From: Sediminibacterium sp.
GTDB taxonomy: Bacteria > Bacteroidota > Bacteroidia > Chitinophagales > Chitinophagaceae
Length of the DNA stretch: 64,000 bases
Direction of reading: 5' to 3'
Assembly (NCBI GenBank): GCA_021300455.1
Contig: JAJTDP010000006.1
Location: 13,161-77,160, forward strand
The first letter of the stretch is position 1. Each line of letters starts with the position of its first letter. The position numbers and the translations under genes were made by a program. The notes under the pieces are model-generated. The model saw only the letters and a list, made by a program, of their open reading frames with translations. It searched no databases and had not been told where the DNA came from. Positions 51,369 to 59,907 of this stretch are shown one piece after another.

Positions 51369-52319
51369 TTATTCTTTCTCCATTATTTTTTTCCAAAGCT
51401 GAGGGATACGACGAATCCATACCAGCTCTCTTCTTTTAATAGAAGCGTCTTCGGCAGGAAAGCCCATATATACTTTATTACCCTCAATACTTGATAATAC
51501 AGCTGCCTGAGATAAAACCACTGCGTTCTCTCCAATGGTTAATGTTTTATTCACCCCGGCCTGACCCCAAATAGTTACACCCGATTTTATTTTAACCCCT
51601 CCTGCAATACCCACTTGAGCTGCAAATAAACAGTTGGCCTCAATTTGGGTATCATGTCCAATATGTACCATATTATCAATCTTGGTGCCCATACCTATAA
51701 TAGTGTCTCCACTCACGCCTCTATCTACGGTACAGCAGGCCCCTATTTCCACCTTATTTTCAATAATAACCCTGCCGCAGCTTAGTAATTTTTTATACCA
51801 GGCGGCACGGTTCTTTTTAGAGTTATAATAAAAGGCATCGCTACCAATAACCGTATTTGCTTGTATAATTACTTCATCTCCAATAATAGTGTCTGCTAAT
51901 ATGCTTACGTTAGGGTAAATCAAGCAATTTTTTCCAATGATCACATTCGCTCCAATAAATACATGAGGCATTATTACAGTACCCTCACCAATAATTGCAT
52001 TTTCATGAATAGGTTTATCACTTAATTGTAAGGGTTTAAAATGCTGCACAATTTTTATATAGGCTTCAAAGGGGTCTTCACAATATAATAATGCCTTACC
52101 TGCTGGTATGGTCACCTCTTTATTATTAATAATGATACAAGTAGCCGCACTATTTAAGCAAGTATCATAATATTTTGGATGATCTACAAATACAATATCA
52201 CCGCTTTCTACTTGATGAATTTCATTTACTCCAGTAATTTTTAAAGAGGTATTACCTAATAATTCAGAGGAGGTTAAGGTTGATAACCATTTAACCGAAA
52301 TGGGTGTAGAAAGCTTCAT
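51369..52319 (-). CDS. lpxD: LpxD-like UDP-3-O-acylglucosamine N-acyltransferase
   Basis: A left-handed beta-helix acyltransferase of 316 residues. The hexapeptide repeats (such as IGEGTVIMPHVFIGANVIIG) run from about residue 110 to 270, and the catalytic His lies in NMVHIGHDTQIE (about 218). An N-terminal uridine-binding domain precedes it. It adds the second acyl chain in lipid A synthesis. A shorter than usual LpxD, which raises the chance that it is a paralogue with another sugar substrate. A TACCTTTG box lies 21 bases upstream. Confidence 0.82.
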   Translation of the reverse strand: MKLSTPISVKWLSTLTSSELLGNTSLKITGVNEIHQVESGDIVFVDHPKYYDTCLNSAATCIIINNKEVTIPAGKALLYCEDPFEAYIKIVQHFKPLQLSDKPIHENAIIGEGTVIMPHVFIGANVIIGKNCLIYPNVSILADTIIGDEVIIQANTVIGSDAFYYNSKKNRAAWYKKLLSCGRVIIENKVEIGACCTVDRGVSGDTIIGMGTKIDNMVHIGHDTQIEANCLFAAQVGIAGGVKIKSGVTIWGQAGVNKTLTIGENAVVLSQAAVLSSIEGNKVYMGFPAEDASIKRRELVWIRRIPQLWKKIMEKE

Positions 52320-52340
52320 AAGTATGTTTTTGGCCTAAAT

Positions 52341-52348
52341 CAAAGGTA
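52341..52348 (-). promoter_or_regulatory. -7 promoter element of lpxD-like gene
   Basis: TACCTTTG on the minus strand, exact TAnnTTTG match, 21 bases before the ATG at 52319. Confidence 0.6.
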
Positions 52349-52593
52349 ATGAGCCTTTTTTGTAAAAAAATCTTTTTCACGTATTTCTCTATAAATATAG
52401 CCCCTAATTTTATAATAATCTTAGAATAAAAGTAAAATAAGTATGGGAAGGATACAAAAATGGCATCTTCTGAAATCCTTTATTCATCAATGTTTCAGCC
52501 ATTAATTAAAAAAATTAACAAAGAAATTATTTTTATAAACTTCAATAAATCATTCAATAATTTTATTTTACTGTATAGTCAATTCTACCCATT

Positions 52594-52602
52594 TGTGGAT
52601 AA
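52594..52602 (-). promoter_or_regulatory. Perfect DnaA-box sequence
   Basis: TGTGGATAA on the plus strand, the exact complement of the classical TTATCCACA box, within very AT-rich DNA. I see only this single exact copy here; a functional origin would need several. Confidence 0.45.
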
Positions 52603-52663
52603 CGTTAATAAATTTGTTTAAAATATTTTTTGAATTAGAAAAAAGTATATTTAATATTGTAAA

Positions 52664-52678
52664 GGGAATCTGATTCCC
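52664..52678. repeat. 15-bp palindrome before the pseudouridine synthase gene
   Basis: GGGAATC-T-GATTCCC, perfect seven-base arms around one base, standing out in AT-rich surroundings 34 bases before the gene start. The form suggests an operator for a dimeric regulator. Confidence 0.45.
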
Positions 52679-52711
52679 GTACTTACTAACCCATCTATAT
52701 ACGAGGTCCTC

Positions 52712-53338
52712 TTGAGCATTCAGGGGGACTTTGTTATTAAAAGAACTACTACTTTGAGCGACTACTATTTATTATATAAACCCTTTCAAGTTTTGTCGCA
52801 GTTTACTTCGACCGATAATAAATTATGCTTAAAAGATATCGTTGATGTTGCAAAAGATGTTTATCCTGTTGGCAGATTAGATTATGATAGTGAAGGATTA
52901 TTGTTTTTAACAAACGATACCAAAATGAATCATCAACTATTGCATCCAAGCTTTGAACATAAAAGAACTTACTGGGTACAAGTGGAAGGCAATATAACTA
53001 TAGAGGCTACCAAGCAGCTCGCCAAGGGGGTATCTATTAATGTGAATGGTATTAAGTATCAAAGCCAGCCTGCTGTATTAAGTCTGTTAGAGCCCAATGT
53101 TGCGGTACCTGAAAGAAACCCACCCATTCGATTTAGAAAAAACATCCCTACTTCTTGGGCCCAGATTGAACTTACAGAAGGTAAGAATAGACAGGTACGT
53201 AAAATGTTTGCTGCCGTGCATTTCCCCGTACTTAGATTAATTCGCTCTCAAATAGGCAGTTTTACTATTAAGGACATGCAGCCAAGCGATCTAATTAGCT
53301 TAAGTCATCAGGAGGTTCAAGAAGGCTTCTTTCGTTAA
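52712..53338 (+). CDS. RsuA/RluE-type 16S or 23S rRNA pseudouridine synthase
   Basis: The catalytic Asp lies in VGRLDYDSEGLLFLTNDTK, with FEHKRTYWVQVEG and LTEGKNRQVRKMFAAVHFPVLRLIR completing the RsuA-family signature. No N-terminal S4 domain, as in RluE, which modifies U2457 of 23S rRNA. The start is TTG at 52712 or a second TTG at 52754 (MSDYYLLYKPF); neither has a Shine-Dalgarno. Ends next to lysS, 42 bases before its ATG. Confidence 0.87.
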   Translation: MSIQGDFVIKRTTTLSDYYLLYKPFQVLSQFTSTDNKLCLKDIVDVAKDVYPVGRLDYDSEGLLFLTNDTKMNHQLLHPSFEHKRTYWVQVEGNITIEATKQLAKGVSINVNGIKYQSQPAVLSLLEPNVAVPERNPPIRFRKNIPTSWAQIELTEGKNRQVRKMFAAVHFPVLRLIRSQIGSFTIKDMQPSDLISLSHQEVQEGFFR

Positions 53339-53353
53339 TTGACTGCTAAGTTT

Positions 53354-53361
53354 TACTTTTG
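53354..53361 (+). promoter_or_regulatory. -7 promoter element of lysS
   Basis: TACTTTTG, exact TAnnTTTG match, with a 19-base leader to ATG 53381. It falls after the preceding stop codon, so lysS has its own promoter. Confidence 0.62.
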
Positions 53362-53380
53362 CACTAATAATATAACATCA

Positions 53381-54904
53381 ATGAGTCAAACGCTATCAGA
53401 ACAGGAAATTATAAGACGTGAAAAATTAGCCCATTTAGAGGCGGCAGGTATCAATCCATACCCTGCTCCTTTATATCCTGTTTCTCATTATTCTAATGAT
53501 ATTAAGGAAAACTATACCGAAGAAAATAATGAACAATACGCCGCTGTTTGTGTAGCGGGTAGAATTATGAGTGTAAATGATAAGGGTAAGGTAATGTTTG
53601 TTAAAATACAAGATGATAAGGGCATTTTACAATTATATATTAAGAGAGATGAAATTTGCCCAGGTGATGACAAATCTTATTGGGATGCGATTACTAAAAA
53701 TGGAATGGACCTGGGAGATATTATCGGATCAACAGGTTATGTATTTATTACAAAAACGGGAGAGACCTCTGTTCACTCTAGCACTGTTACTTTACTAGCA
53801 AAATCTTTAAAGCCACTTCCAGTAGTGAAAAGAGATGAAGAAGGAAATGTATTTGATGCAGTGACTGACCCTGAATTTAGATATCGTCAACGCTATGCCG
53901 ATTTAATTATCAATCCTTCTGTAAAAGAAACTTTTGCAAAGCGTACTTTACTCATGACCACTATTCGTGAATATTTAAATAGTCGCGGTGCCTTAGAAGT
54001 AGACACACCTGTATTACAAGCTATACCAGGAGGCGCTGCAGCAAGGCCTTTCGCAACACATCATAATGCATTAGATGTTCCTTTTTATTTACGTATTGCC
54101 AATGAATTATATTTAAAACGTTTAATTGTTGGCGGATTCGAATGGGTATATGAGTTTAGTAGAAACTTTAGAAACGAAGGAATGGACCGTACGCATAATC
54201 CAGAGTTTACTGTATTGGAATGGTACACTGCTTACAAAGATTATTTATGGATGATGGAAATTACAGAACAGCTTTTTGAAAAAATTGCGATGACCTTACA
54301 TGGCAAAACTGAATTAACAGTGGGCGATAAAACAATAAATTTTAAAGCACCCTATAGACGTATTAGTATTATTGAGGCCATTCAAGAAAATACAGGTATT
54401 GATATTACAGGTATGGACGAAGCAGCCCTAAGAGAGGTTTGTAAAAAATTACATATTGATGTAGCGCCAACTATTGGTAAGGGTAAATTAATTGATGAAA
54501 TTTTTGGATCGACCAGCGAGCCTAAATATATACAGCCTACTTTTATTATTGACTATCCTATTGAAATGAGCCCACTTACGAAAAAACATCGTAGCAAGGA
54601 AGGCTTAGTAGAGCGTTTTGAATTAATGGTGAATGGCAAAGAATTAGCGAACGCCTATACAGAGTTAAATGATCCTATTGATCAAAGAAAGCGTTTCGAA
54701 GAGCAATTAGGCTTAATGGAGCGCGGCGATGACGAAGCTATGTTTATTGACCATGACTTTTTAAGAGCCCTAGAATACGGTATGCCTCCTACTTCTGGAA
54801 TTGGCATCGGTATAGATAGATTATGCATGATGATGTTGAACCAGCCTTCTATTCAAGATGTGTTGTTCTTTCCTCAAATGCGCCCGGAGAATGGTACAGA
54901 TTAA
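53381..54904 (+). CDS. lysS: Lysyl-tRNA synthetase, class II
   Basis: The track start (53339) would read through the promoter; ATG 53381 (MSQTLSEQEIIRREKLAHLE) gives 507 residues. The N-terminal OB-fold anticodon domain (VCVAGRIMSVNDKGKVMFVKI) precedes class II motif 2 (YEFSRNFRNEGMDRTHNPEFT) and motif 3 (PTSGIGIGIDRLCMM). It charges tRNA-Lys. Followed by a hairpin terminator. Confidence 0.96.
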   Translation: MSQTLSEQEIIRREKLAHLEAAGINPYPAPLYPVSHYSNDIKENYTEENNEQYAAVCVAGRIMSVNDKGKVMFVKIQDDKGILQLYIKRDEICPGDDKSYWDAITKNGMDLGDIIGSTGYVFITKTGETSVHSSTVTLLAKSLKPLPVVKRDEEGNVFDAVTDPEFRYRQRYADLIINPSVKETFAKRTLLMTTIREYLNSRGALEVDTPVLQAIPGGAAARPFATHHNALDVPFYLRIANELYLKRLIVGGFEWVYEFSRNFRNEGMDRTHNPEFTVLEWYTAYKDYLWMMEITEQLFEKIAMTLHGKTELTVGDKTINFKAPYRRISIIEAIQENTGIDITGMDEAALREVCKKLHIDVAPTIGKGKLIDEIFGSTSEPKYIQPTFIIDYPIEMSPLTKKHRSKEGLVERFELMVNGKELANAYTELNDPIDQRKRFEEQLGLMERGDDEAMFIDHDFLRALEYGMPPTSGIGIGIDRLCMMMLNQPSIQDVLFFPQMRPENGTD

Positions 54905-54928
54905 GTGCTTTTGAAATATAGCACTTAA
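54901..54928 (+). terminator. Hairpin directly at the lysS stop
   Basis: TTAAGTGCT and AGCACTTAA form a perfect nine-bp stem around a 10-base loop. It includes the lysS stop codon; the first T-rich run comes about 12 bases later, so termination here would be inefficient. Confidence 0.45.
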
Positions 54929-54973
54929 TCTGTTACCCTCTTATTCTTTTTTCCTCTTATGATTTTAAAAAAG

Positions 54974-54997
54974 GAGAACCCGAAGGTTCTCATTTTT
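54974..54997. terminator. Bidirectional terminator between lysS and the M20 gene
   Basis: GAGAACC-CGAA-GGTTCTC is a perfect seven-bp stem with a stable CGAA tetraloop, followed by ATTTTTATTT on the plus side and preceded by AAAAAA, giving a T run on the minus side too. Confidence 0.8.
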
Positions 54998-55034
54998 ATT
55001 TAGTTTTCTTGAAAAAATCATCAGAGGTTAAACA

Positions 55035-56495
55035 CTAGTCACGGTAATTCAACGCTGGTTTTATATCTCCTAGCAATGCTTTGTATTTATAATCTCCTTT
55101 AGATTTAATAAACTCTTCCATTGCTTTTGCAAGCAATACAGGATTACTCATTAAATCAATTGCAGTCATTGCCATTGTTTTACTTGCTACTAACATTCCC
55201 TTTGTACCAATTTCAGTTCCACCAGCAGCCACCGCTTGCCAGCTATGTGCAGCAGTGCCTGGAACCCATGTCGCTGTGCGTAAACCCACAGTAGGTATGG
55301 CATAGCTAACATCACCTACATCGGTAGAACCACCATTACCTTCATTGATATAAGTTAATGGTTTTACTTGAGCAGCAGTTGCTATATCTACTTGTGTAAC
55401 CATTGTTGGTTGAATTTTTTTAGCAAAAGCAATTTCTTCTTCTGAATAATTTACCCCTCCCACTTTATCTAAATTGGCTTGCATTATTTCAGCAAGGGCC
55501 TTATTAATTAATAAGTCGTGCGTACCCCCAATGATGTCATAACTGAATTTTGTACCAGTTCCTAAAGCAGCACCTTCTGCAGCTTTCACCACTCTATCAA
55601 AAATTTCAACTACGTCTTTACGTTTTGGATGACGTACATAATAATATACTTCTGCAAAATCAGGAATTACATTTGGCGCTTTACCTCCACTCGTAATTAC
55701 ATAATGTATTCTTGTTTCTTGTGGTACATGTTCACGCATCATATTTACCATATGATCCATGGCTTCTACGGCGTCTAATGCAGATCTGCCTTGGTCTGGA
55801 GCAGCGGCAGCATGCGCTGAAATACCATAAAATTTAAATTTAGCAGACTTATTCGCTAAGGCACTAGTAGTGGTTATGCCGTTGGAGTTAGCAGGGTGCC
55901 AATGTATTACGGCGTCTAAGCCATTAAATAATCCTGCACGTACCATATACACTTTACCACTTCCACCTTCTTCTGCAGGTGTTCCAAAAACTTTAATAGT
56001 TCCTTTTAATTTACCAGCAGCAATTAAATCCTTAATGGCAATACCAGCAGAGACACTTGCTGTTCCAAACAAATGGTGCCCACAAGCATGGCCAGCCTCT
56101 TTTCCAACAATGGGATCTCTTTCTGGAGATTTTGATTGATTGATTCCAGGTAAGGCATCATACTCGGCTAATATACCAATCGCAGGACTGCCAGTACCAT
56201 AAGTGGCCACAAATGCAGTGGGAATACCCGCAACACCGGTTTCAACGGTGAAACCAGCGTCTTTTAAATGTTGAATATGTAGTGCGGCACTCTTTACTTC
56301 TTTATAACCTACTTCTGCATATTCCCATATTTGCAAGGCTGTTTTTTTATCTGCTTCATAGGCACTACTCAAAGCTGTTAGTGCAGCTTCTTTATTCGAA
56401 TTTATTTGTGCAGTGGCAGGATCTACTTTACTTTTCTTCTGCGCCATCAATTGTACACTAAGTAATACCAGGCTCGTCATTAAAATTCTTTTCAT
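55035..56495 (-). CDS. Exported M20 family amidohydrolase
   Basis: A signal peptide (ILMTSLVLLSVQLMAQ) is followed by an M20 peptidase/amidohydrolase fold of 486 residues in total. Metal-site regions are ILAEYDALPG, HACGHHLFG, TPAEEGGSGK and VIHWHPA. It resembles the AbgB-like group acting on N-acyl amino acids or p-aminobenzoyl-glutamate. Periplasmic location is inferred. Whether it relates to the GH3 conjugates elsewhere in the window is unknown, but such hydrolases reverse amino-acid conjugation in plants. Confidence 0.87.
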   Translation of the reverse strand: MKRILMTSLVLLSVQLMAQKKSKVDPATAQINSNKEAALTALSSAYEADKKTALQIWEYAEVGYKEVKSAALHIQHLKDAGFTVETGVAGIPTAFVATYGTGSPAIGILAEYDALPGINQSKSPERDPIVGKEAGHACGHHLFGTASVSAGIAIKDLIAAGKLKGTIKVFGTPAEEGGSGKVYMVRAGLFNGLDAVIHWHPANSNGITTTSALANKSAKFKFYGISAHAAAAPDQGRSALDAVEAMDHMVNMMREHVPQETRIHYVITSGGKAPNVIPDFAEVYYYVRHPKRKDVVEIFDRVVKAAEGAALGTGTKFSYDIIGGTHDLLINKALAEIMQANLDKVGGVNYSEEEIAFAKKIQPTMVTQVDIATAAQVKPLTYINEGNGGSTDVGDVSYAIPTVGLRTATWVPGTAAHSWQAVAAGGTEIGTKGMLVASKTMAMTAIDLMSNPVLLAKAMEEFIKSKGDYKYKALLGDIKPALNYRD

Positions 56496-56541
56496 ACTTG
56501 TTTCTTTAAATTGAAATAATTAATTAAAGTACTCTTAAATA

Positions 56542-57360
56542 TTATAAAAATAGATCGTAAAATAATTTAGCACCCGGCACTACTGAATAATGTGCTAGGT
56601 CGGTGATGCCTTCTGCGGCTAATACCTCTTCATCAGTAAATAATTTTCCGCTGTAGGCTAATTTTTCTTTACTTAAAATATAGAAAGCAGCATCTGCAAT
56701 AATTTCGGTGGTTCTGCTCATATTCGCTAAAGCCTGTCCGCCTAATAAATTACGCACAGCTGCTGTATCAATGGTGGTTCTAGGCCATAAAGAATTACAA
56801 GCAATATTATCATCTTTAAATTCTTCTGCCCAACCCAAGGTCATCATACTCATATCGTATTTTGAAATTGTATAGGCTACATGTGGTCCTAACCATTTGG
56901 GTGCTAAATTAATGGGAGGTGATAAAGTTAAAATATGTGCATGCGTCGATTTTCTTAAATAAGGTAGCGCATGTTGAACCATTAAAAAAGTACCACGTAC
57001 ATTAATGCTATGCATTAAATCAAATCGCTTGCTAGCTGTGCTCGCAGTATCAGTTAATTGAATAGCACTTGCATTGTTAATGAGTATATCAATGCCTCCA
57101 AATTTTTCTACAGTTAATTTCACTGCATTAGCAATTTGTGCCTCGTCTCTAATATCTACTTGTACGGCTAAAGCCTTTACCCCTAAGGCTTCTACTTCAG
57201 CGGCAGCTGTAAAAATAGTACCTCCTAAACGAGGGTCTTCTTCCACCGACTTTGCAGCAATGACAATATTAGCGCCAGCGGCAGCTAGTTTCAGCGCCAT
57301 CGCTTTTCCAATACCTCTGCTACCACCTGTGATAAAAACGGTTTTTACTTGTAATGACAT
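56542..57360 (-). CDS. SDR family oxidoreductase, HSDL2-like
   Basis: A 272-residue short-chain dehydrogenase: TGGSRGIGKAMA, INNASAIQLTDT, the Ser in ILTLSPPINLAP and the YTISKYDMS catalytic Tyr and Lys. The PPINLAPKWLGPHVAYTISK segment is typical of the hydroxysteroid dehydrogenase-like 2 group, whose substrates are poorly defined. It lies between the M20 gene (46-base gap) and gmk (51-base gap), all on the minus strand. Confidence 0.87.
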   Translation of the reverse strand: MSLQVKTVFITGGSRGIGKAMALKLAAAGANIVIAAKSVEEDPRLGGTIFTAAAEVEALGVKALAVQVDIRDEAQIANAVKLTVEKFGGIDILINNASAIQLTDTASTASKRFDLMHSINVRGTFLMVQHALPYLRKSTHAHILTLSPPINLAPKWLGPHVAYTISKYDMSMMTLGWAEEFKDDNIACNSLWPRTTIDTAAVRNLLGGQALANMSRTTEIIADAAFYILSKEKLAYSGKLFTDEEVLAAEGITDLAHYSVVPGAKLFYDLFL

Positions 57361-57411
57361 AATTTATTTATTTAAAAATTTATAATAAAATTTAATAAGT
57401 ACTATAGAAAT

Positions 57412-57987
57412 TTATTTTTGTAAAAAAGCAGTAATGAGTTTTTCCGTTTCAGTGCAAGCTAAGGCTAAATCATTGTTATGTATGATGGCATTAAACTGGT
57501 TACCAAAACTTATTTCATAAGCTGCTTTATCTAAACGCATTTCTATACTCTCGGCTGTTTCTGTTTTTCTATTTTCCAATCGCTCTTTTAAAATTTCAAC
57601 TGAGGGCGGCATAACAAAAATAGATAAACATTTAGCCCCTAATTGCTTTTGAACTTTAATGGCTCCTTTGACATCAATATCTAAAACAGGAATTTTACCT
57701 AAATTCCAAATACGCGTTAACTCCGATTCTAAGGTACCATAATAAACGCCTTCATAGACCATCTCATATTCTAAAAAATCATTTTGATAGATATGCCCTT
57801 CAAATTGAGCCAAAGTAAAAAAATGATATGCAACCCCTTGCTCTTCATTGCCTCTTGGTGCTCTTGTGGTAGCCGATACCGAAAATGATAACTGCGGCAT
57901 TTGCTTTAATAAATAAGCCGCAATGGATGTTTTTCCTGCGCCAGAAGGAGCGGTTAAAATAATGACTTTATGGAGGGCTTCAGACAT
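57412..57987 (-). CDS. gmk: Guanylate kinase
   Basis: Walker A is TAPSGAGKTSI, followed by SVSATTRAPRGNEEQGVAYHF and the GMP-binding FLEYEMVYEGVYYGT, with PVLDIDVKGAIKVQ for Walker B. It converts GMP to GDP. 191 residues, normal length. It heads a minus-strand series that may continue into the SDR and M20 genes. Confidence 0.95.
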   Translation of the reverse strand: MSEALHKVIILTAPSGAGKTSIAAYLLKQMPQLSFSVSATTRAPRGNEEQGVAYHFFTLAQFEGHIYQNDFLEYEMVYEGVYYGTLESELTRIWNLGKIPVLDIDVKGAIKVQKQLGAKCLSIFVMPPSVEILKERLENRKTETAESIEMRLDKAAYEISFGNQFNAIIHNNDLALACTETEKLITAFLQK

Positions 57988-58133
57988 CCTTTGGGGTTTA
58001 AGCAGTATAGTTATTCTTCGCTCTAAATTACATAAATACTACCTAAATAAATAATTATACTGAGGGCGAGTGTAAATCTAATAATGGTGTATATTTAGCA
58101 GTAGAAAAACTATTTCTCACTAATAATAGCCTT

Positions 58134-59669
58134 ATGCAAAAACAATTATTTACGTATTTATTAGTGCTACTTGCTTTTATAGCACAAGCACAAAGACCTG
58201 GCGAAGAAACAGCGAAGCCAGCCGTTAAAGCAGAAGATAAAAACCCAAGCTTTAAAAGAGAGCTTTCTTTAGAAGCTAAAACTGAAAATAAGGGGGAAGT
58301 GACAGTAAAAGGACAAAAAGTACCTTATAAAGTGGTTACTGGCACTATGCCTGTTTGGGATGATGAAGGAAAAGCGATTGCAGGCTTATTTTATGTATAC
58401 TATGAGCGTACCGATGTGACCAATAAAGATACGCGCCCACTAGTTATTTCTTTTAACGGTGGTCCGGGTACTGCAAGTGTATGGATGCACTTAGGCTATA
58501 CTAGTCCTAGAAAATTAAAAATTGATGATGAGGGTTATCCTATTCAACCCTATGGTTTTGATGAAAATCCTAATTCCATTATTGATGTTGCTGATATCGT
58601 ATACATCGATCCGGTGAACACAGGCTTCTCTCGTATTGTAGATAAATCGGTACCTACTTCTAAATTTTTTGGCGTGAACGCTGATGTAAAATATTTAGCA
58701 GATTGGATTAATACTTTTGTAGGAAGAAATAAGCGTTGGGCTTCTCCTAAATATTTAATTGGAGAAAGTTATGGTACGACGCGTGTATCTGGCTTGTCTT
58801 TAGAATTACAAAACAGACATTGGATGTATTTAAATGGTGTGATATTAGTATCACCTACCGATTTAGGTATTAAGCGCGATGGTCCTGCCAGCGCTGCTTT
58901 GCGCGTTCCTTATATGGCGGCTACTGCATGGTTTCATAAAAAGCTACCAGCCGATTTACAATCCAAAGACTTAACTGCTTTTTTACCAGAAGTGGAAGCC
59001 TTTACTGTGAACGAATTAATGCCAGCCATTGCACAAGGCGGTGTTTTAAATGCAGATAAGAGAAAAGAAGTTATTAAAAAACTATCACGTTATATTGGTA
59101 TTGGTGAAACAGAAGTAACACGTTATAGTATGACCATTCCTTTTGATTATTTCTGGAAAGAACTATTACGCGATAAGGGAAAAACAGTAGGTCGTTTAGA
59201 TTCTCGTTATATTGGTATTGATAAATTGGATGCAGGAGATAGACCCGATTACAATGCAGAACTTACATCTTGGGAACATTCTTTCACGCCTGCTATTAAT
59301 ATGTATCTAAGAGATGAATTGGGTTATAAGACCGATTTAAACTATTATATTTTTGGCCCTACCTATCCTTGGGATAATACTAATAATCGCACTGGTGACG
59401 ACTTACGTCAAGCCATGATGCAAAATCCATATTTACATGTATTAGTACAATCTGGTTATTATGATGGTGCTTGCGATTATTTCAATGCAAAATATAATAT
59501 GTGGCAAATGGATCCTGCTGGAAAAATTCAAGACAGAATGTTTTGGGAAGGATACCGCAGTGGACATATGATGTATTTGCGCAAAGAAGATTTAGCTACT
59601 AGTAATGATCACTTAAGAGCCTTTATTAAGAAGAGTATTCCCAAACTTGGCACACCTGCCAAGTTTTAA
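58134..59669 (+). CDS. Secreted S10 family serine carboxypeptidase
   Basis: A signal peptide (YLLVLLAFIAQAQ) precedes the alpha/beta-hydrolase domain. The catalytic Ser is in IGESYGTTRVSG, oxyanion region FNGGPGTASVWMH, Asp in SGYYDGACDYF and His in EGYRSGHMMYL. It trims C-terminal residues from peptides outside the cytoplasm. 511 residues. The last codons (LGTPAKF) come from the 84-bp tandem repeat that follows, so the original C-terminus has been replaced or extended by a repeat element. Confidence 0.9.
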   Translation: MQKQLFTYLLVLLAFIAQAQRPGEETAKPAVKAEDKNPSFKRELSLEAKTENKGEVTVKGQKVPYKVVTGTMPVWDDEGKAIAGLFYVYYERTDVTNKDTRPLVISFNGGPGTASVWMHLGYTSPRKLKIDDEGYPIQPYGFDENPNSIIDVADIVYIDPVNTGFSRIVDKSVPTSKFFGVNADVKYLADWINTFVGRNKRWASPKYLIGESYGTTRVSGLSLELQNRHWMYLNGVILVSPTDLGIKRDGPASAALRVPYMAATAWFHKKLPADLQSKDLTAFLPEVEAFTVNELMPAIAQGGVLNADKRKEVIKKLSRYIGIGETEVTRYSMTIPFDYFWKELLRDKGKTVGRLDSRYIGIDKLDAGDRPDYNAELTSWEHSFTPAINMYLRDELGYKTDLNYYIFGPTYPWDNTNNRTGDDLRQAMMQNPYLHVLVQSGYYDGACDYFNAKYNMWQMDPAGKIQDRMFWEGYRSGHMMYLRKEDLATSNDHLRAFIKKSIPKLGTPAKF

Positions 59670-59681
59670 ATAATAAATGAT

Positions 59682-59725
59682 AAAAAGAAAAAGAGCGAGA
59701 ATGAAAATTCGCTCTTTTTCTTTTT
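59682..59725. terminator. Strong hairpin terminator, repeat copy 1
   Basis: AAAAAGAAAAAGAGCGA and TCGCTCTTTTTCTTTTT form a perfect 17-bp stem with T-rich tail, able to terminate from both directions. Confidence 0.85.
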
Positions 59726-59765
59726 AGACCTTGGCACACCTGCCAAGTTTTAAATAATAAATGAT

Positions 59766-59809
59766 AAAAAGAAAAAGAGCGAGAATGAAAATTCGCTCTT
59801 TTTCTTTTT
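59766..59809. terminator. Strong hairpin terminator, repeat copy 2
   Basis: Exact copy of the 59682 terminator, shifted by 84 bases, making a double terminator between the convergent S10 and murA genes. Confidence 0.85.
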
Positions 59810-59848
59810 AGACCTTGGCACACCTGCAAAGTTTTAATTTGTATAGAT

Positions 59849-59884
59849 AAAAAAAGAGCCCCGATAATTCGGGGCTCTTTTTTT
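59849..59884. terminator. Third hairpin terminator, unique sequence, serving murA and S10
   Basis: GAGCCCCGA-TAAT-TCGGGGCTC, perfect nine-bp GC-rich stem extended by A7/T7 on the two sides. It is probably the original bidirectional terminator, before the duplicated one arrived. Confidence 0.9.
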
Positions 59885-59907
59885 ATGATTTGATAAACGT
59901 ACAAGTT

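Larger units (their letters stand above)
52349..52711. other. AT-rich intergenic region with DnaA box and palindrome
   Basis: This 363-bp stretch separates the divergent lpxD-like and pseudouridine synthase genes. It holds a perfect DnaA box (52594-52602), a 15-bp palindrome (52664-52678), and an inverted repeat CTGAAA-N17-TTTCAG near 52470-52497. It has no ORF over 20 codons that looks real. Its composition is far more AT-rich than its neighbours. Confidence 0.5.
59646..59836 (+). repeat. 84-bp tandem repeat: two exact copies and a partial third
   Basis: Copies at 59646-59729 and 59730-59813 are identical over 84 bases; a third starts at 59814 and matches for about 23 bases with one change. 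Each unit starts with the inverted repeat CTTGGCA-CACC-TGCCAAG and contains a complete terminator hairpin. Copy 1 encodes the last residues and stop of the S10 peptidase. The AGACCTTGGCA...TGCCAAG part resembles short dispersed palindromic elements common between genes in Bacteroidota. Confidence 0.93.
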
